Made by a program: the position numbers and the translations under genes
Notes under the pieces: model-generated
Told to the model about the DNA's origin: nothing
Database searches by the model: none
Seen by the model: only the letters and a program-made list of their open reading frames with translations
From: Lachnoclostridium sp.
GTDB taxonomy: Bacteria > Bacillota > Clostridia > Lachnospirales > Lachnospiraceae
DNA: 64,000 bases
NCBI GenBank assembly: GCA_023664665.1
Contig: JAMPEY010000015.1
Coordinates: forward strand, 1 to 64,000
Direction: 5' to 3'
Shown here: positions 38,238 to 47,546 of the stretch, one piece after another
Position numbering within the stretch: position 1 is the stretch's first letter
Layout: each line of letters starts with the position of its first letter

Positions 38238-39518
38238 ATGGAAAATCAAAATTTTAAAAAATACATTATTTTATGGCTGAGTCAATGGGTATCGCAGCTG
38301 GGAAGCTCCATGACTGCTTTTGCACTTGTGTTATGGGCATATGAGCAGAGCCATTCGGCGTTGTCGGTTTCCGTGATGTCCTTTTGCCAATATGTGCCAT
38401 ATATTCTGCTGAGCATTGTCACAGGCGCTTTTGTAGACAGGCACAGCAAAAAAGCAATTATGTTAGTTTCCGATACGACTGCTGCCATAGGCTCGTTGAC
38501 GGTACTGTTACTTATGACTGCAGGGCATTTGTCCGTTTGGCATATTTATATTGTCAATGCCATAGTGGGAATCACAAACGCTTTTCAGCAGCCGGCATCT
38601 GACGTGGCAGTCGGAAAGCTTGTGCCGAAGGACAAATTATCAAATGTAAGCGGAATGAATTCTTTTTCTAATAATATGGTGGTGGTATTCAGCCCTATGC
38701 TTGCCTCCGTATTGTTTGCCGTGGGCGGGCTGCCCCTTATCCTGCTGGTGGATTTGGCAAGCTTTGCCATAGCGTTTTGTGTGCTGCTGTTCTTCATTTA
38801 CATCCCCGACCAGCTTGAGGAAAGAGAGCACAGCTCGCCATTTGCAGGAACAAAGGAAGGTTTTCTGTTTTTGAAAAAGGAAAAGGGAATTTTGTATATC
38901 ATGCTGACAATGGCATTGATAAATTTCTTTTCCAGATTGACCTATGAAAATATTTTATCGCCGATGATTTTGGCGAGAAGCGGCGGAAGCAGCATCACCC
39001 TTGGAGTGGTAAATGCCTTTATGGGAATCGGCGGAATCGTGGGCGGAATTGTCGTTTCCCTGAAAAAGGAGAGCCGCCGCAAAGCCAGCGCAATTTATAT
39101 CTCTGCTGCACTTTCCTTTTTGTTTGGCGATTTGATTATGGCAGTGGGAAATAATGCATTTTGGTGGTCGGTGGCTGCAGCTGCCGCCAGCGTGCCCATT
39201 CCTTTTATTATGGCAAATCAAAATACGATATCATACCAAAAGGTCCCGGAAAACATGCAGGGAAGGGTGTTTGCAGTGCGAAATGCCATTCAGTACAGCA
39301 CGATACCTGCAGGCATTCTGCTTGGCGGCTATCTGGCTGATTATGTGTTTGAACCCTTTATGGCTTCCGGCACAGGATTTGCACAGCTTTTGGGAAATCT
39401 GGTGGGAAACGGAAGCGGCAGCGGAATGGCAGTCATGTTTTTGTGCACCAGCATATGTGGATTTACGGTCAGTATTTTTTCCTGTTTTAATAAAGAAATT
39501 CGGAAATTGAATGATTGA
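38238..39518 (+). CDS. MFS efflux transporter, Mef/EntS-like
   Basis: This 426-residue protein has about 12 membrane helices and the loop 2-3 motif GAFVDRHSKKAIML typical of drug:H+ antiporters. The segment AFQQPASDVAVGKLVPKDKL resembles the macrolide-efflux (Mef) and enterobactin-exporter (EntS) branch. The substrate is unknown; a ribosome-targeting drug would fit the leader peptide upstream. GGAG lies about nine bases before ATG. A strong terminator follows, so it forms a single-gene unit with its leader. Confidence 0.9.
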   Translation: MENQNFKKYIILWLSQWVSQLGSSMTAFALVLWAYEQSHSALSVSVMSFCQYVPYILLSIVTGAFVDRHSKKAIMLVSDTTAAIGSLTVLLLMTAGHLSVWHIYIVNAIVGITNAFQQPASDVAVGKLVPKDKLSNVSGMNSFSNNMVVVFSPMLASVLFAVGGLPLILLVDLASFAIAFCVLLFFIYIPDQLEEREHSSPFAGTKEGFLFLKKEKGILYIMLTMALINFFSRLTYENILSPMILARSGGSSITLGVVNAFMGIGGIVGGIVVSLKKESRRKASAIYISAALSFLFGDLIMAVGNNAFWWSVAAAAASVPIPFIMANQNTISYQKVPENMQGRVFAVRNAIQYSTIPAGILLGGYLADYVFEPFMASGTGFAQLLGNLVGNGSGSGMAVMFLCTSICGFTVSIFSCFNKEIRKLND

Positions 39519-39525
39519 TGGAGTG

Positions 39526-39562
39526 AATCAGTAGGGCTGATGTTTGGTCCTACTGATTTTAA
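39526..39562 (+). terminator. Terminator after the MFS gene
   Basis: AATCAGTAGG and CCTACTGATT form a ten-base perfect stem followed by TT and an A-rich tail. Confidence 0.75.
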
Positions 39563-39587
39563 CAAATCTTATAAATTTGTATTGTTC

Positions 39588-39615
39588 TTGACTTTTTCAT
39601 TCGGGGGGGTAGAAT
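39588..39615 (+). promoter_or_regulatory. Promoter with a G7 tract in the spacer
   Basis: TTGACT, 16 bases, TAGAAT; the spacer ends in seven G. Slippage in the tract would change the spacing to 15 or 17 and thus promoter strength. It drives the SMI1/KNR4 gene. Confidence 0.6.
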
Positions 39616-39660
39616 GGAAACAGAGATTTTTTCGGGTTGTGGCAAGAATAGAGGATTTGA

Positions 39661-40134
39661 ATGAATATATTTGAAAAGATGAGTAAAACACTTACAAGAG
39701 CGGATATAGCGGAAATCGAAGAAAATCTGGGACTTGTATTTCCGGAGTATTTTGTTGAACATTATTTGTCCTATAATGGGGGAATACCCACAAAGTCATT
39801 TTTCTATTCCGAGGAGGAAAGTTTGAAAGTAAACTTTCAAACGGAAACAGAGGTTCAGGTTTTTCTTCCATTAAAATATCCTTATTCCGACATTCTTATA
39901 GGAACAGCGGAGGAAAAATATTTATTGTTCAAAGGGAAATCCCCATTGATGACTTCTTATTTCCCTTTTGCCAATGACTATGGCGCGAATCCGATTTGCA
40001 TCAATTTGGAGGACGGAGGAGTCTATATTGTGTATATGGATTTGGGAGAGTTGGATGGTAACTGCTTTCGTTGTCTTGCGGAGAGTTTTCAGGACTTTGT
40101 GGAAGGCTTGTCCGAAGACAGCATAGACGATTAA
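39661..40134 (+). CDS. SMI1/KNR4-family protein
   Basis: This 157-residue acidic protein has the SMI1/KNR4 pattern: an N-terminal helix and LTRADIAEIEENLGLVFPEYF, a YNGG turn, and beta-strands with FANDYGANPICINL. In bacteria this superfamily is widely used as immunity proteins against polymorphic toxins, each binding a cognate toxin. No toxin gene is nearby, so it would be an orphan. The upstream promoter has a G7 tract in its spacer. Confidence 0.85.
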   Translation: MNIFEKMSKTLTRADIAEIEENLGLVFPEYFVEHYLSYNGGIPTKSFFYSEEESLKVNFQTETEVQVFLPLKYPYSDILIGTAEEKYLLFKGKSPLMTSYFPFANDYGANPICINLEDGGVYIVYMDLGELDGNCFRCLAESFQDFVEGLSEDSIDD

Positions 40135-40284
40135 CATTTCCACTGCAAATCGCTTTTTGAAATACCTTGAAGCCAATAATCATTATCCATTTTAGGTAAG
40201 AGTCGTAAAAAAGTGGAAATATGCAGAGAATTATAGTAGAATTAATCATAAAAAAACAAATAAATGTATGTGGAGGACAATGTG

Positions 40285-40650
40285 ATGTATGATAAAGTAT
40301 CAAAATGGTTAGATGATGTATTAAAAGCTGATATACCAGATGAGATTGCAGCTTTTGGCTTTAATTTATATGATGATGATAATTATAATTGGTCAATGGA
40401 GTTGATTGGAACATCAGAATTTGATGTTGATGATGAGGATTGGTTATGTAATGAAGTGACGGATTTTGACACAAGGGATAATCCGTTTCGTTGGATTAAA
40501 GAAGCGGAATGGGAAGAAATATTTGACGATATTGTTTCTGCTTTAAAGGAATATTTAAAAAGGGGGCAATATGCAGATATTTTAAAAGCAAAATCAGGCA
40601 TCGCTGTCGGTTTTGTTGATGGGGATATTGAAATTCTTTATGCAAAATAA
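40285..40650 (+). CDS. Acidic small protein, immunity-like
   Basis: The 121-residue product is very acidic (DDDNYNWSMELIG, DVDDEDWLCNEVTDFDTRDN) and ends in a strand-rich GIAVGFVDGDIEILY. Composition and size suit an immunity protein that neutralises a basic toxin. I cannot name a family. The ATG follows GGAGG by eight bases; an ATG seven codons earlier lies in that site. It stands between an SMI1 gene and a membrane-anchored hydrolase-like gene. Confidence 0.6.
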   Translation: MYDKVSKWLDDVLKADIPDEIAAFGFNLYDDDNYNWSMELIGTSEFDVDDEDWLCNEVTDFDTRDNPFRWIKEAEWEEIFDDIVSALKEYLKRGQYADILKAKSGIAVGFVDGDIEILYAK

Positions 40651-40723
40651 AGGCATGATTGCTTTATTTGTAAATTTAGTAATAAAGAATAGGAAAAGGT
40701 TAATAAGCAGGAGGGAATGCATA

Positions 40724-42016
40724 ATGTCCAAGAAAAAAGCAAGAATTATTGCCGGAATTATGTTAGTTTTTGCGATAGGATTTTTTGTGTATGCGCTGAC
40801 TCATCCCACGGCAAGCTTTCCGTGGAGCAATGCGGTTACATACTTTATTTATGCGCTCTATCTTTTGCTTATGATGGCGTTATTTCTTGCGCCAGATAAA
40901 TTGATAAATAAAAAACCGGCGATTCTTGCAGTTGAAATGATTGCTGGGGTTATGGTGTTTTTTGGCATTATTTTTGTGATATCCGATGCGTTTAAATTTT
41001 CTGAGGCTCCATCTTCGTCAACAGAAGAGCAGCAGGCATTACAGTATGCCGGGCAGATATTTTTATATGGCGAGGAACATTCCTCAGAAAATATTTTAGA
41101 AAAAGAATTTGAGTTGTGGCAGGCATATTATGATAAGGGCATGAGGGATTTATTTGTGGAGCTTCCCTATTATACAGCGAAATATATGAATCTCTGGATG
41201 CAGTCGGAAGATGATGATATTTTAGATTCCATATATCAGGATTGGGAAGGGACGGCAGTACATTCTGATGTAGTTCTTGATTTTTATAAGCGGATTAAAA
41301 GGGAATGTCCGGAAACCATTTTCCATGGAACAGATGTGGGACACCAATATGGGACAACAGGAAAACGCTTTCTGGAGTACCTTGCATCCAATGGTCAAAA
41401 GGACTCTGAAATGTATAAGCTGGCGCAGGAAAATATCAGTCAGGGAAAATATTATTACAAACATTCCGACAATGTATATCGTGAAAATAAGATGGTGGAA
41501 AATTTTGTCCGAGAAGTCGAGAAGCTGGACAGCATTGATATCATGGGAATATACGGCTCCGCCCATATCGGATTGGAAGCTATGGATTATGCGACAAATA
41601 CCATTCCCTGTATGGCGAACCAGCTCCATGAAAAATATGGTGATGCCGTGTATGCGGAGGATTTGACTTTATCCACAAAAAATACGGATGCTTATAGAAC
41701 TGACACCATTGTCGTTAATGGAAAAGAATATACTGCCTTGTATTATGGAGAAGTAGATTTGTCAGCGCTGCTTCCTGATTATAAGTGCAGGGAATTTTGG
41801 CTTCTGGAAAATGCATATGATGATTTTAAAGATAACCCAATCACGGGAAATGTTCTGCCTTATAATAATTACCCAATGCAGATAGAGGTTGGTCAGATAT
41901 ATGTGATTGAATACACGAAAGCAGATGGTTCCGTGATGCGGGAGTATCATAGGGCGGACGGAAATATGTGGCAGGGCTTGGAGGTTACGGAAGAGATTAG
42001 AGTGGAGGAAAATTAG
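40724..42016 (+). CDS. Membrane-anchored protein with TraB/ChaN/erythromycin-esterase-like domain
   Basis: This 430-residue protein has three N-terminal hydrophobic helices (about 8-28, 38-58, 68-88). A soluble domain follows with YGEEHSSENILEKEFELW at about 115, VELPYY, and IYGSAHIGLEAMDY. Two GxxH motifs and an early Glu are the hallmark of the TraB/ChaN/EreA-like hydrolase superfamily, so a metal-dependent hydrolase or esterase is plausible. GGAGG lies nine bases before the ATG chosen; the frame is open further upstream but overlaps the previous gene. The substrate is unknown. Confidence 0.6.
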   Translation: MSKKKARIIAGIMLVFAIGFFVYALTHPTASFPWSNAVTYFIYALYLLLMMALFLAPDKLINKKPAILAVEMIAGVMVFFGIIFVISDAFKFSEAPSSSTEEQQALQYAGQIFLYGEEHSSENILEKEFELWQAYYDKGMRDLFVELPYYTAKYMNLWMQSEDDDILDSIYQDWEGTAVHSDVVLDFYKRIKRECPETIFHGTDVGHQYGTTGKRFLEYLASNGQKDSEMYKLAQENISQGKYYYKHSDNVYRENKMVENFVREVEKLDSIDIMGIYGSAHIGLEAMDYATNTIPCMANQLHEKYGDAVYAEDLTLSTKNTDAYRTDTIVVNGKEYTALYYGEVDLSALLPDYKCREFWLLENAYDDFKDNPITGNVLPYNNYPMQIEVGQIYVIEYTKADGSVMREYHRADGNMWQGLEVTEEIRVEEN

Positions 42017-42017
42017 G

Positions 42018-42119
42018 ATGGATACTTTTAAATTTTTAAAAGATAATTTTGAGTTATATACGCAGGAGCAATATCAAAAATATAATTTATCATCCGATAC
42101 ACAAAAAATATACAGATAG
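42018..42119 (+). pseudogene. Short fragment after the hydrolase-like gene
   Basis: A 33-codon frame (starts DTFKFLKDNFELYTQEQYQK) begins one base after the previous stop codon, with GGAGG upstream, and ends early. It looks like the N-terminus of a longer protein lost by deletion, but it could also be a true small protein. No continuation is found in the following 130 bases. Confidence 0.4.
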
Positions 42120-42178
42120 AAATGGGATTGATGTAAAATATGTTATTGTAACAATTGGGAAATCACCTCTGTTTACAT

Positions 42179-42222
42179 TATACTGAAAAGTTTGCATAAA
42201 GTTGTGCAAAACTTTCAGTATA
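42179..42222. terminator. 18-bp near-perfect hairpin between convergent genes
   Basis: TATACTGAAAAGTTTGCA and TGCAAAACTTTCAGTATA pair except at one or two positions around an eight-base loop. It lies between the end of the rightward fragment and the leftward gene at 42251, so it may serve both. Confidence 0.55.
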
Positions 42223-42250
42223 AATGAAACATTTGAGGTGTAGTCCTTTT

Positions 42251-42691
42251 TTACTCTTCATCCTTCATGTAATCAAAATAATCTGTGCCAACATAAATGA
42301 CTTTATCATTTTCTACCACAAAGCCGATGACATCTCCCCAATCGCCTTCACCCTCCACAACATAAGAAACTTCATCTTCCTTGCTCAGCATATTTACATA
42401 TAATGCGGCAAACCAGCAGTAATTTAAAATGTCCAAAGCATTATCAGCAGATAATTCAAATTCTTCATCTGCTCCGATTTCCTTCACACAATCTATGATT
42501 TTTTTACAGATTTCGGTTATCTCAGATTCGCTGAGGTTATTGAATTCCTCAATGCATTTTTCAGCGCAGTCGGCTAGGTCAGGGCTTTTCATATAAACAT
42601 TTAACTCATTACCATTTTCGTCATCCCGAAAAAAATTGCTTTTAAAAACTCCCTCACATGCTCCGTCTTCTTGATGTAACCATTGAATCAT
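42251..42691 (-). CDS. Acidic protein, DUF6985-like, immunity-type
   Basis: The 146-residue acidic product has a helical middle (DCAEKCIEEFNNLSESEITEICKKI) and a strand-rich end (EGEGDWGDVIGFVVENDKVIYVG). It resembles the DUF2004/DUF6985 group often seen among immunity genes, a tentative assignment from pattern only. GGAGG lies before ATG. It is the first of a leftward series that continues to 47.7 kb, though it is 66 bases from the CPCC gene. Confidence 0.55.
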   Translation of the reverse strand: MIQWLHQEDGACEGVFKSNFFRDDENGNELNVYMKSPDLADCAEKCIEEFNNLSESEITEICKKIIDCVKEIGADEEFELSADNALDILNYCWFAALYVNMLSKEDEVSYVVEGEGDWGDVIGFVVENDKVIYVGTDYFDYMKDEE

Positions 42692-42757
42692 AAGCTGTTC
42701 CTCCTGAAAATTATTTTTAAAATATTATAATCTATTTTTAATGGGTACGCAATTACT

Positions 42758-43063
42758 TTATTTTTCCGTTCTTTTTTCACTCATTTGCGGCTTTCTGACA
42801 TAGGGTAACATTTCTTTTACACAGGCGCCAAAAAGGCGATAATTTTCTTGCCCTTGTCTCAATGTCAAACCATGATTGGCTCCTGACGGAATATCCAGCA
42901 GTTCATCTTCTATTGGTTCCTTATCATAGTATAAGCTCTTAATTGATTTTTCTGTAAAAATAAGATATGCATCGTCTTCCCAGAAGCAGACAGGGCATAT
43001 ATCATATTCCCCGCGTGTATCTAATGTTTTATATCCACAGCATAAGCATTTATATTTTTTCAT
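42758..43063 (-). CDS. CPCC-type cysteine-rich protein
   Basis: This 101-residue protein starts MKKYKCLCCGYKTLDTRGEYDICPVCFWEDD, the pattern of the Cys-rich CPCC family (PF14206): two cysteine pairs likely binding zinc, then the aromatic FWEDD. The role is unknown, but such proteins are frequent among orphan immunity genes. The ATG overlaps the stop codon of the CPBP gene (ATGA), and its ribosome-binding site AAAGGA lies inside that gene, so the two are co-translated. Confidence 0.8.
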   Translation of the reverse strand: MKKYKCLCCGYKTLDTRGEYDICPVCFWEDDAYLIFTEKSIKSLYYDKEPIEDELLDIPSGANHGLTLRQGQENYRLFGACVKEMLPYVRKPQMSEKRTEK

Positions 43064-43962
43064 TGTTTTTCCTTTCTCCACTTTACAAATATAAAGGAAG
43101 CAATTATCATCATCGGCAGCATATGGATAAAAAACGATGCCACACTGTCCGCTTTCCATCCCTTTATTTTATTTGGATTTATAAAATATTGGAGAGTGGA
43201 GGGCGCTGAATTATTGATGGCATGGAGAATTGCCGCAGGCCATATGGAGCCGGATTTGTATGTCAAAAAAGTAAGGATGATTCCTATAAATATGCACATA
43301 AGGCACATCATGGCAAATCCGGTAAAGGGATATCCAAAGTATTCGGTTCCGAAATTGTGCCCGATATAGGTAAGGGGCCAATGCCATATTCCCCAGATGA
43401 TTCCACCGATGATAACTGCCTTTGGAATTCCCCAGAGCTTGATTAATTTTGGCATCATGTATCCCCGCCATCCTGCCTCTTCACCAAAGGCAGCGAAGGA
43501 TGAGATAGAGCCTGAGATAATCATGGCTATCGGTTGTATGTAAATGACAGCCCGCTCATTTTCAGCAATGTCCAAAATTTCCGGGTAATTTACATCAAAA
43601 GCTTTGGGAGAAAAAAGAAGAGTCAAGGCGTTGCCAAGCTCATAATAAACCCATGGCAGCAGCATTGCCATCAGAAAATAGAGCCATTTTTTATTTTTGA
43701 AGCTAATTCCAAGAAGCATGGAATTCTCTCCTGTAACGGCAAATCCTTCTTTGGTGATATATCTTGTGAGCAGCATGGCAAGAGTCGGGCAGAGCATCCC
43801 AAGGCACACTAATTGATCCATGCCGGAAGGTTCGCCCTCTGCTGCCCAGACATGTCCCGATAAAATATAGGGGCAGAAGATAAGCCAGGTAGTGGCAAAG
43901 GCAAGAATTAAGTATACAAAAAGTCTTTTTTTGTTTGATCGTCTTTCTAAGTTTTTGTCCAT
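43060..43962 (-). CDS. CPBP-family intramembrane protease (CAAX/Abi)
   Basis: This 300-residue membrane protein has about eight helices and the CPBP motifs GEEAGWRGYMMPKL and IWGIWHWPL, with the paired Glu and the His that form the active site. CPBP proteins cleave membrane peptides and are often involved in bacteriocin self-immunity, which fits the surroundings. It overlaps the CPCC gene downstream by four bases. Confidence 0.88.
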   Translation of the reverse strand: MDKNLERRSNKKRLFVYLILAFATTWLIFCPYILSGHVWAAEGEPSGMDQLVCLGMLCPTLAMLLTRYITKEGFAVTGENSMLLGISFKNKKWLYFLMAMLLPWVYYELGNALTLLFSPKAFDVNYPEILDIAENERAVIYIQPIAMIISGSISSFAAFGEEAGWRGYMMPKLIKLWGIPKAVIIGGIIWGIWHWPLTYIGHNFGTEYFGYPFTGFAMMCLMCIFIGIILTFLTYKSGSIWPAAILHAINNSAPSTLQYFINPNKIKGWKADSVASFFIHMLPMMIIASFIFVKWRKEKQ

Positions 43963-44139
43963 AGTGTGTCCTTATGTTGTAGATTTTTAGGCGATTATAA
44001 CTTTTGCGGTTCCTGCTATACTCGTAAACGCAATTATCTGCCAATTTCAATATTTTTCTTCTGTGCGTTTACTCGTTATACAATTTATGCTGTGGAAAAC
44101 ATTTTCGTTAATGAGTATAAATGATTGTCATTCATGCAT

Positions 44140-44553
44140 TTATATAACCATTATCAATGTTCCAACACCAATCATAATGCATCCTATGAAAGATTTGACG
44201 GTAAATTGTTCGTGTAAAAACACAAATGCTAAAATCAATGTAATGACCACACTGAGCTTGTCAATCGGCACAACCTTAGATGCATCTCCCATTTGTAAAG
44301 CCTTATAATAACAAAGCCATGATGCACCTGTCGCAAGACCTGATAAGATCAAAAATAGCCAGCTTTTACGGCTTATGTCTGAGAGTCCCTGCTGTGCATG
44401 TGTAAGGAATACCATTCCCCATGCCATAGCAACAACTACAACCGTTCTGATTGCTGTTGCAAGATTAGAATTAACACCCTCTATCCCGATTTTCGCAAGA
44501 ATAGAAGTAAGTGCCGCAAAAATAGCTGATAACATCGCAAATACAATCCACAT
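44140..44553 (-). CDS. EamA-type small transporter
   Basis: This 137-residue protein has five hydrophobic helices and one EamA domain (WIVFAMLSAIFAALTSILAK, SWLCYYKALQMGDASKVVP, LHEQFTVKSFIGCIMIGVG). Single-domain members dimerise to form a drug/metabolite transporter; the substrate is unknown. GGAGG precedes the ATG. It stands alone, between the CPBP protease and the ABC operon. Confidence 0.85.
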   Translation of the reverse strand: MWIVFAMLSAIFAALTSILAKIGIEGVNSNLATAIRTVVVVAMAWGMVFLTHAQQGLSDISRKSWLFLILSGLATGASWLCYYKALQMGDASKVVPIDKLSVVITLILAFVFLHEQFTVKSFIGCIMIGVGTLIMVI

Positions 44554-44569
44554 TTATGATTTCCTCCTT

Positions 44570-45364
44570 TTATTTCCAGCCTTGATTGATTTTACAGGTT
44601 ATTCGGTAAGAAAGCCAAAAGATAAAAATATCCGCAACCGGCGATAGGGTGGTAATGATTAATACAATTACAATATGCTCCTGACACCAATTCGCAAGGG
44701 CATAAATATTCAAGCTTTCAAAAACTGTTAAATCTCCAAAAAATAAATAGGCAATTATAAGAAAAGCAATGCCTTCTAAAATTGCGGTTTTTATCATAGA
44801 GCCCCTTTTTACTCCAAGGGTAATAAAAAATGGCAGCTCTATGGAAGCAAGCAACAGTGAAATTCCGCAGAGTACCGCCAATAGCTGGGAAAAGGTTAGT
44901 ATGATTTCTCTGGCGGGATTATCGCCTGCCACGCTGTCAAATATAATAATCCATATGGTTTCCAATGAAAATAAAATGTAGACAGCGATTCCGATAAACA
45001 GGTACTTTGATGCAATGTATGCATTTTTTCCAAGGGGGAGTGATTTAGTAAACTGTTTAGTATTATTCGTTTCATCGTTTTTACAGATGGATGTGGTCCA
45101 TATGGACGGCAGTATAAGTCCGCAGGCTATAAGCAGCATTGGCGGCATCATCAAGAGAAAATCCTGAAAATCTCCGATGGTGATTGCAACGAATTCTCCG
45201 CTTTCGGTTTCTCTCATGCCCATGCTGGCGCCTGCCATATCTGCGTTCCCATTTCCCGGAAAGGCGAGTCTTAATATGAGAAATAAAATGGTGCATACCG
45301 TGAAAACCCAGACAATTTTTTTGCCCTTGATGCCAACAAAATCTTTATATAAAAGACCTGCCAT
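44570..45364 (-). CDS. ABC-2-type permease (second)
   Basis: This 264-residue protein has six hydrophobic helices in an ABC-2 layout with a large extracytoplasmic part after the first helix (GMRETESGEFVAITIGDFQD). It overlaps the previous permease gene by one base. The two permeases would form a heterodimer served by the ATPase of this operon. Such transporters often export peptides or provide bacteriocin immunity. Confidence 0.82.
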   Translation of the reverse strand: MAGLLYKDFVGIKGKKIVWVFTVCTILFLILRLAFPGNGNADMAGASMGMRETESGEFVAITIGDFQDFLLMMPPMLLIACGLILPSIWTTSICKNDETNNTKQFTKSLPLGKNAYIASKYLFIGIAVYILFSLETIWIIIFDSVAGDNPAREIILTFSQLLAVLCGISLLLASIELPFFITLGVKRGSMIKTAILEGIAFLIIAYLFFGDLTVFESLNIYALANWCQEHIVIVLIITTLSPVADIFIFWLSYRITCKINQGWK

Positions 45365-46131
45365 TATGCCACACCTCTTTTTCTTTTGGCTGTCTGTACC
45401 GCCGCAAGATAAGCCCCGCCTGAGAGGATAACTGCAGCGATAAATAAAATGTATGATTTGTAGAAAATAAAATCGGTTGTCTGTTTGTATAAATCAAGCA
45501 GTGCATTTTCATTAGAACCAGTCATAACAGCTTTGAACTTATCAAAATTGGCAAGCACATATACAGCAGCTCCGAGGAACAGTGGAATCGTACCCGCGTA
45601 TGTGGATTTTCCATTTCCGAGGATATACATAAGTAAAATCAGCAGACTGATATACATAAGCATCACAGAGGAAAAGGTAACAATAACTCCACAAAATTTT
45701 CCAAAAGAAATGATATCTGTCAGGGATGACAAAATAATGGTCAGAATAAAATCCACTACCATACCTATGGCAATGAACAAGTAACCGGCAAGAAACCGAC
45801 ACGCCACTCTTTTGCCAATGGAAATCGGCAGCGCGGATGCTATTTTATAAAAAGAGGCGTTTTCATCATCTGTAAACAGGTTTGTAATATCCCCTGTACA
45901 CGCAATGGGAATCATCATAAATAGAAGCAGTGCTGACCTTGCAATCAAAGTGATATCCGACTCAGCGTTTTGGTTGGATTCCACCATCTCCATAAATCCT
46001 GCGTGAATATTTCCGAAGTTATAGCTTAGGACAAATAAAATGGAAATAACAATGACCCCAACAATGATAAACACATAGTTTGTCAACTGCTTTTTCAGGC
46101 AGAAGAAATCCTTTATCAATAATCCCTTCAT
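45364..46131 (-). CDS. ABC-2-type permease (first)
   Basis: This 255-residue protein has six hydrophobic helices, with the N-terminal KGLLIKDFFCLKKQLTNYV common to ABC-2 permeases of the lantibiotic-immunity type. It starts inside the end of the ATPase gene (four-base overlap) and ends at the start of the second permease, so the operon is tightly coupled. Confidence 0.85.
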   Translation of the reverse strand: MKGLLIKDFFCLKKQLTNYVFIIVGVIVISILFVLSYNFGNIHAGFMEMVESNQNAESDITLIARSALLLFMMIPIACTGDITNLFTDDENASFYKIASALPISIGKRVACRFLAGYLFIAIGMVVDFILTIILSSLTDIISFGKFCGVIVTFSSVMLMYISLLILLMYILGNGKSTYAGTIPLFLGAAVYVLANFDKFKAVMTGSNENALLDLYKQTTDFIFYKSYILFIAAVILSGGAYLAAVQTAKRKRGVA

Positions 46132-47099
46132 AAATCTTCCTGCCTTTCCGGTGCTTGGAATCCCTTTGCCCGATTTACATAATATATCATAATCTCTTCC
46201 AGTTTTGCAGGTTCGATTGTCATTTCCGGATATTTTTCTTTGATAGTTACCCTATCATTTATTAAAACTTTTACTTCTGTTTCTCTTTCTGCCTCAGCTT
46301 TGGTTTTCCCTTCCGCTTTATGGTTTGAAATATTTGAAATTTCTGTTGTTATATCTGCTGCCACGATTAGGGATTTGTCTATCTTCTCCAGCTCTTCTTT
46401 TTTGCATGGAAGGATTCCATGCTTTTCAAGGATTTTTTCTTTGTTTCCCTTTAATACAATTTTCCCGCCGTCTATAAATACAACCTCATCCGCCAGCTTT
46501 TCCAAGTCCCCCGTAATATGGGAGGACAGAAGAATGGTGTGGTCATCCTGCATGACATACTCATGGAAAATCTGCAGCATTTCGTTTCGGACAATAGGGT
46601 CCAGACCGCTGGTGGGCTCGTCCATGATTAAGAGCTTTGCTTCATGGGATAGGGCAGTGGCAATTTGAAGCTTCATTCTCATTCCACGTGAAAAAGAACC
46701 GCAGGCTTTTTTGGTGGGAAGAGAAAAACGCTTTAGATATTCAAAATATTTTTCTTCATTCCAATTTTTATATATATTTTTCATAATGGTATTAATCTGC
46801 TTGGCAGTTAAAAAATCATGGAAACCCATTTCATCAAATACAATACCTATATTTTCCCGAAGTGCTGCTGAATCTTTCTCTATACTTTCTCCGAACAGAT
46901 AAACTTCTCCTACATCCTTATTAATGGCATCGAGAATAATCTGGATGGTGGTGGTCTTCCCGGCACCGTTTTGTCCGATGAATCCGCAGACAGAACCCTC
47001 GGGAACCGAAAAGCTTATGTTATCTAATTTGAAGTCGCCATAATCCTTGGTTATGTTTTTGACTTCGATTATATTTGTTTTTTCTTTTATCTCTTCCAT
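46128..47099 (-). CDS. ABC transporter ATP-binding protein
   Basis: This 323-residue protein has Walker A GQNGAGKTT at about 40, signature GSFSRGMRMKLQIA, Walker B LLIMDEPTSGLDP and the switch His (LSSH). The C-terminal 100 residues carry a charged Lys/Glu stretch (NHKAEGKTKAEAERETEVK) that is longer than usual. It drives the two ABC-2 permeases downstream. AGGAG precedes the ATG. The closest types are antibiotic-peptide or multidrug exporters. Confidence 0.93.
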   Translation of the reverse strand: MEEIKEKTNIIEVKNITKDYGDFKLDNISFSVPEGSVCGFIGQNGAGKTTTIQIILDAINKDVGEVYLFGESIEKDSAALRENIGIVFDEMGFHDFLTAKQINTIMKNIYKNWNEEKYFEYLKRFSLPTKKACGSFSRGMRMKLQIATALSHEAKLLIMDEPTSGLDPIVRNEMLQIFHEYVMQDDHTILLSSHITGDLEKLADEVVFIDGGKIVLKGNKEKILEKHGILPCKKEELEKIDKSLIVAADITTEISNISNHKAEGKTKAEAERETEVKVLINDRVTIKEKYPEMTIEPAKLEEIMIYYVNRAKGFQAPERQEDL

Positions 47100-47172
47100 G
47101 CTAACTAATCTCCTGAGACTTTTACAATTATATTTTTGATAATGGAATCATATTAATTCACAAGTGTAAAAT

Positions 47173-47544
47173 CTATTTTGACTCAGAATCATCTTTTAAA
47201 ATAATTAAGTGATTCTGTAATGGCTTTCCACATTGGGGACAATTCACTTTTCTAAATATATCTGGAATCTTTGGATATTCTACGCCATGATAAATTACTG
47301 CATCCGCTTCCACCATCGGCATGATAATTGGAGCATTGTATTTATGATTACATTCCCTGCACATCCATGTATTCCGATAAGCAACATGATAAAAAGTATT
47401 TTCGTGCTTATAGCAGAGAAGTGAAAGCCAGCGATACTTTTCTGCAAAATTTGGGTTATATGCAAATGCCAGATATAAGTTTTTGTGGTTTGCTGCTTCT
47501 AGTTCCGTGAGTAAGGCTTCCATATGAGTTTTTGATATATACAA
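47173..47544 (-). CDS. Zinc-binding unknown protein
   Basis: The 123-residue product has CREC at about 62-65 and CPQC around 106-109, probably a zinc ribbon split by a beta-rich loop with Pro and Met. The N-terminus is helical (TELEAANHKNLYLAFAYNP). The start is uncertain: TTG at the coordinate given or an in-frame ATG at 47523, both without a clear ribosome-binding site, so the gene may be truncated at its 5' end or coupled to the small gene just upstream. I recognise no family. Confidence 0.5.
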   Translation of the reverse strand: MYISKTHMEALLTELEAANHKNLYLAFAYNPNFAEKYRWLSLLCYKHENTFYHVAYRNTWMCRECNHKYNAPIIMPMVEADAVIYHGVEYPKIPDIFRKVNCPQCGKPLQNHLIILKDDSESK

Positions 47545-47546
47545 AT

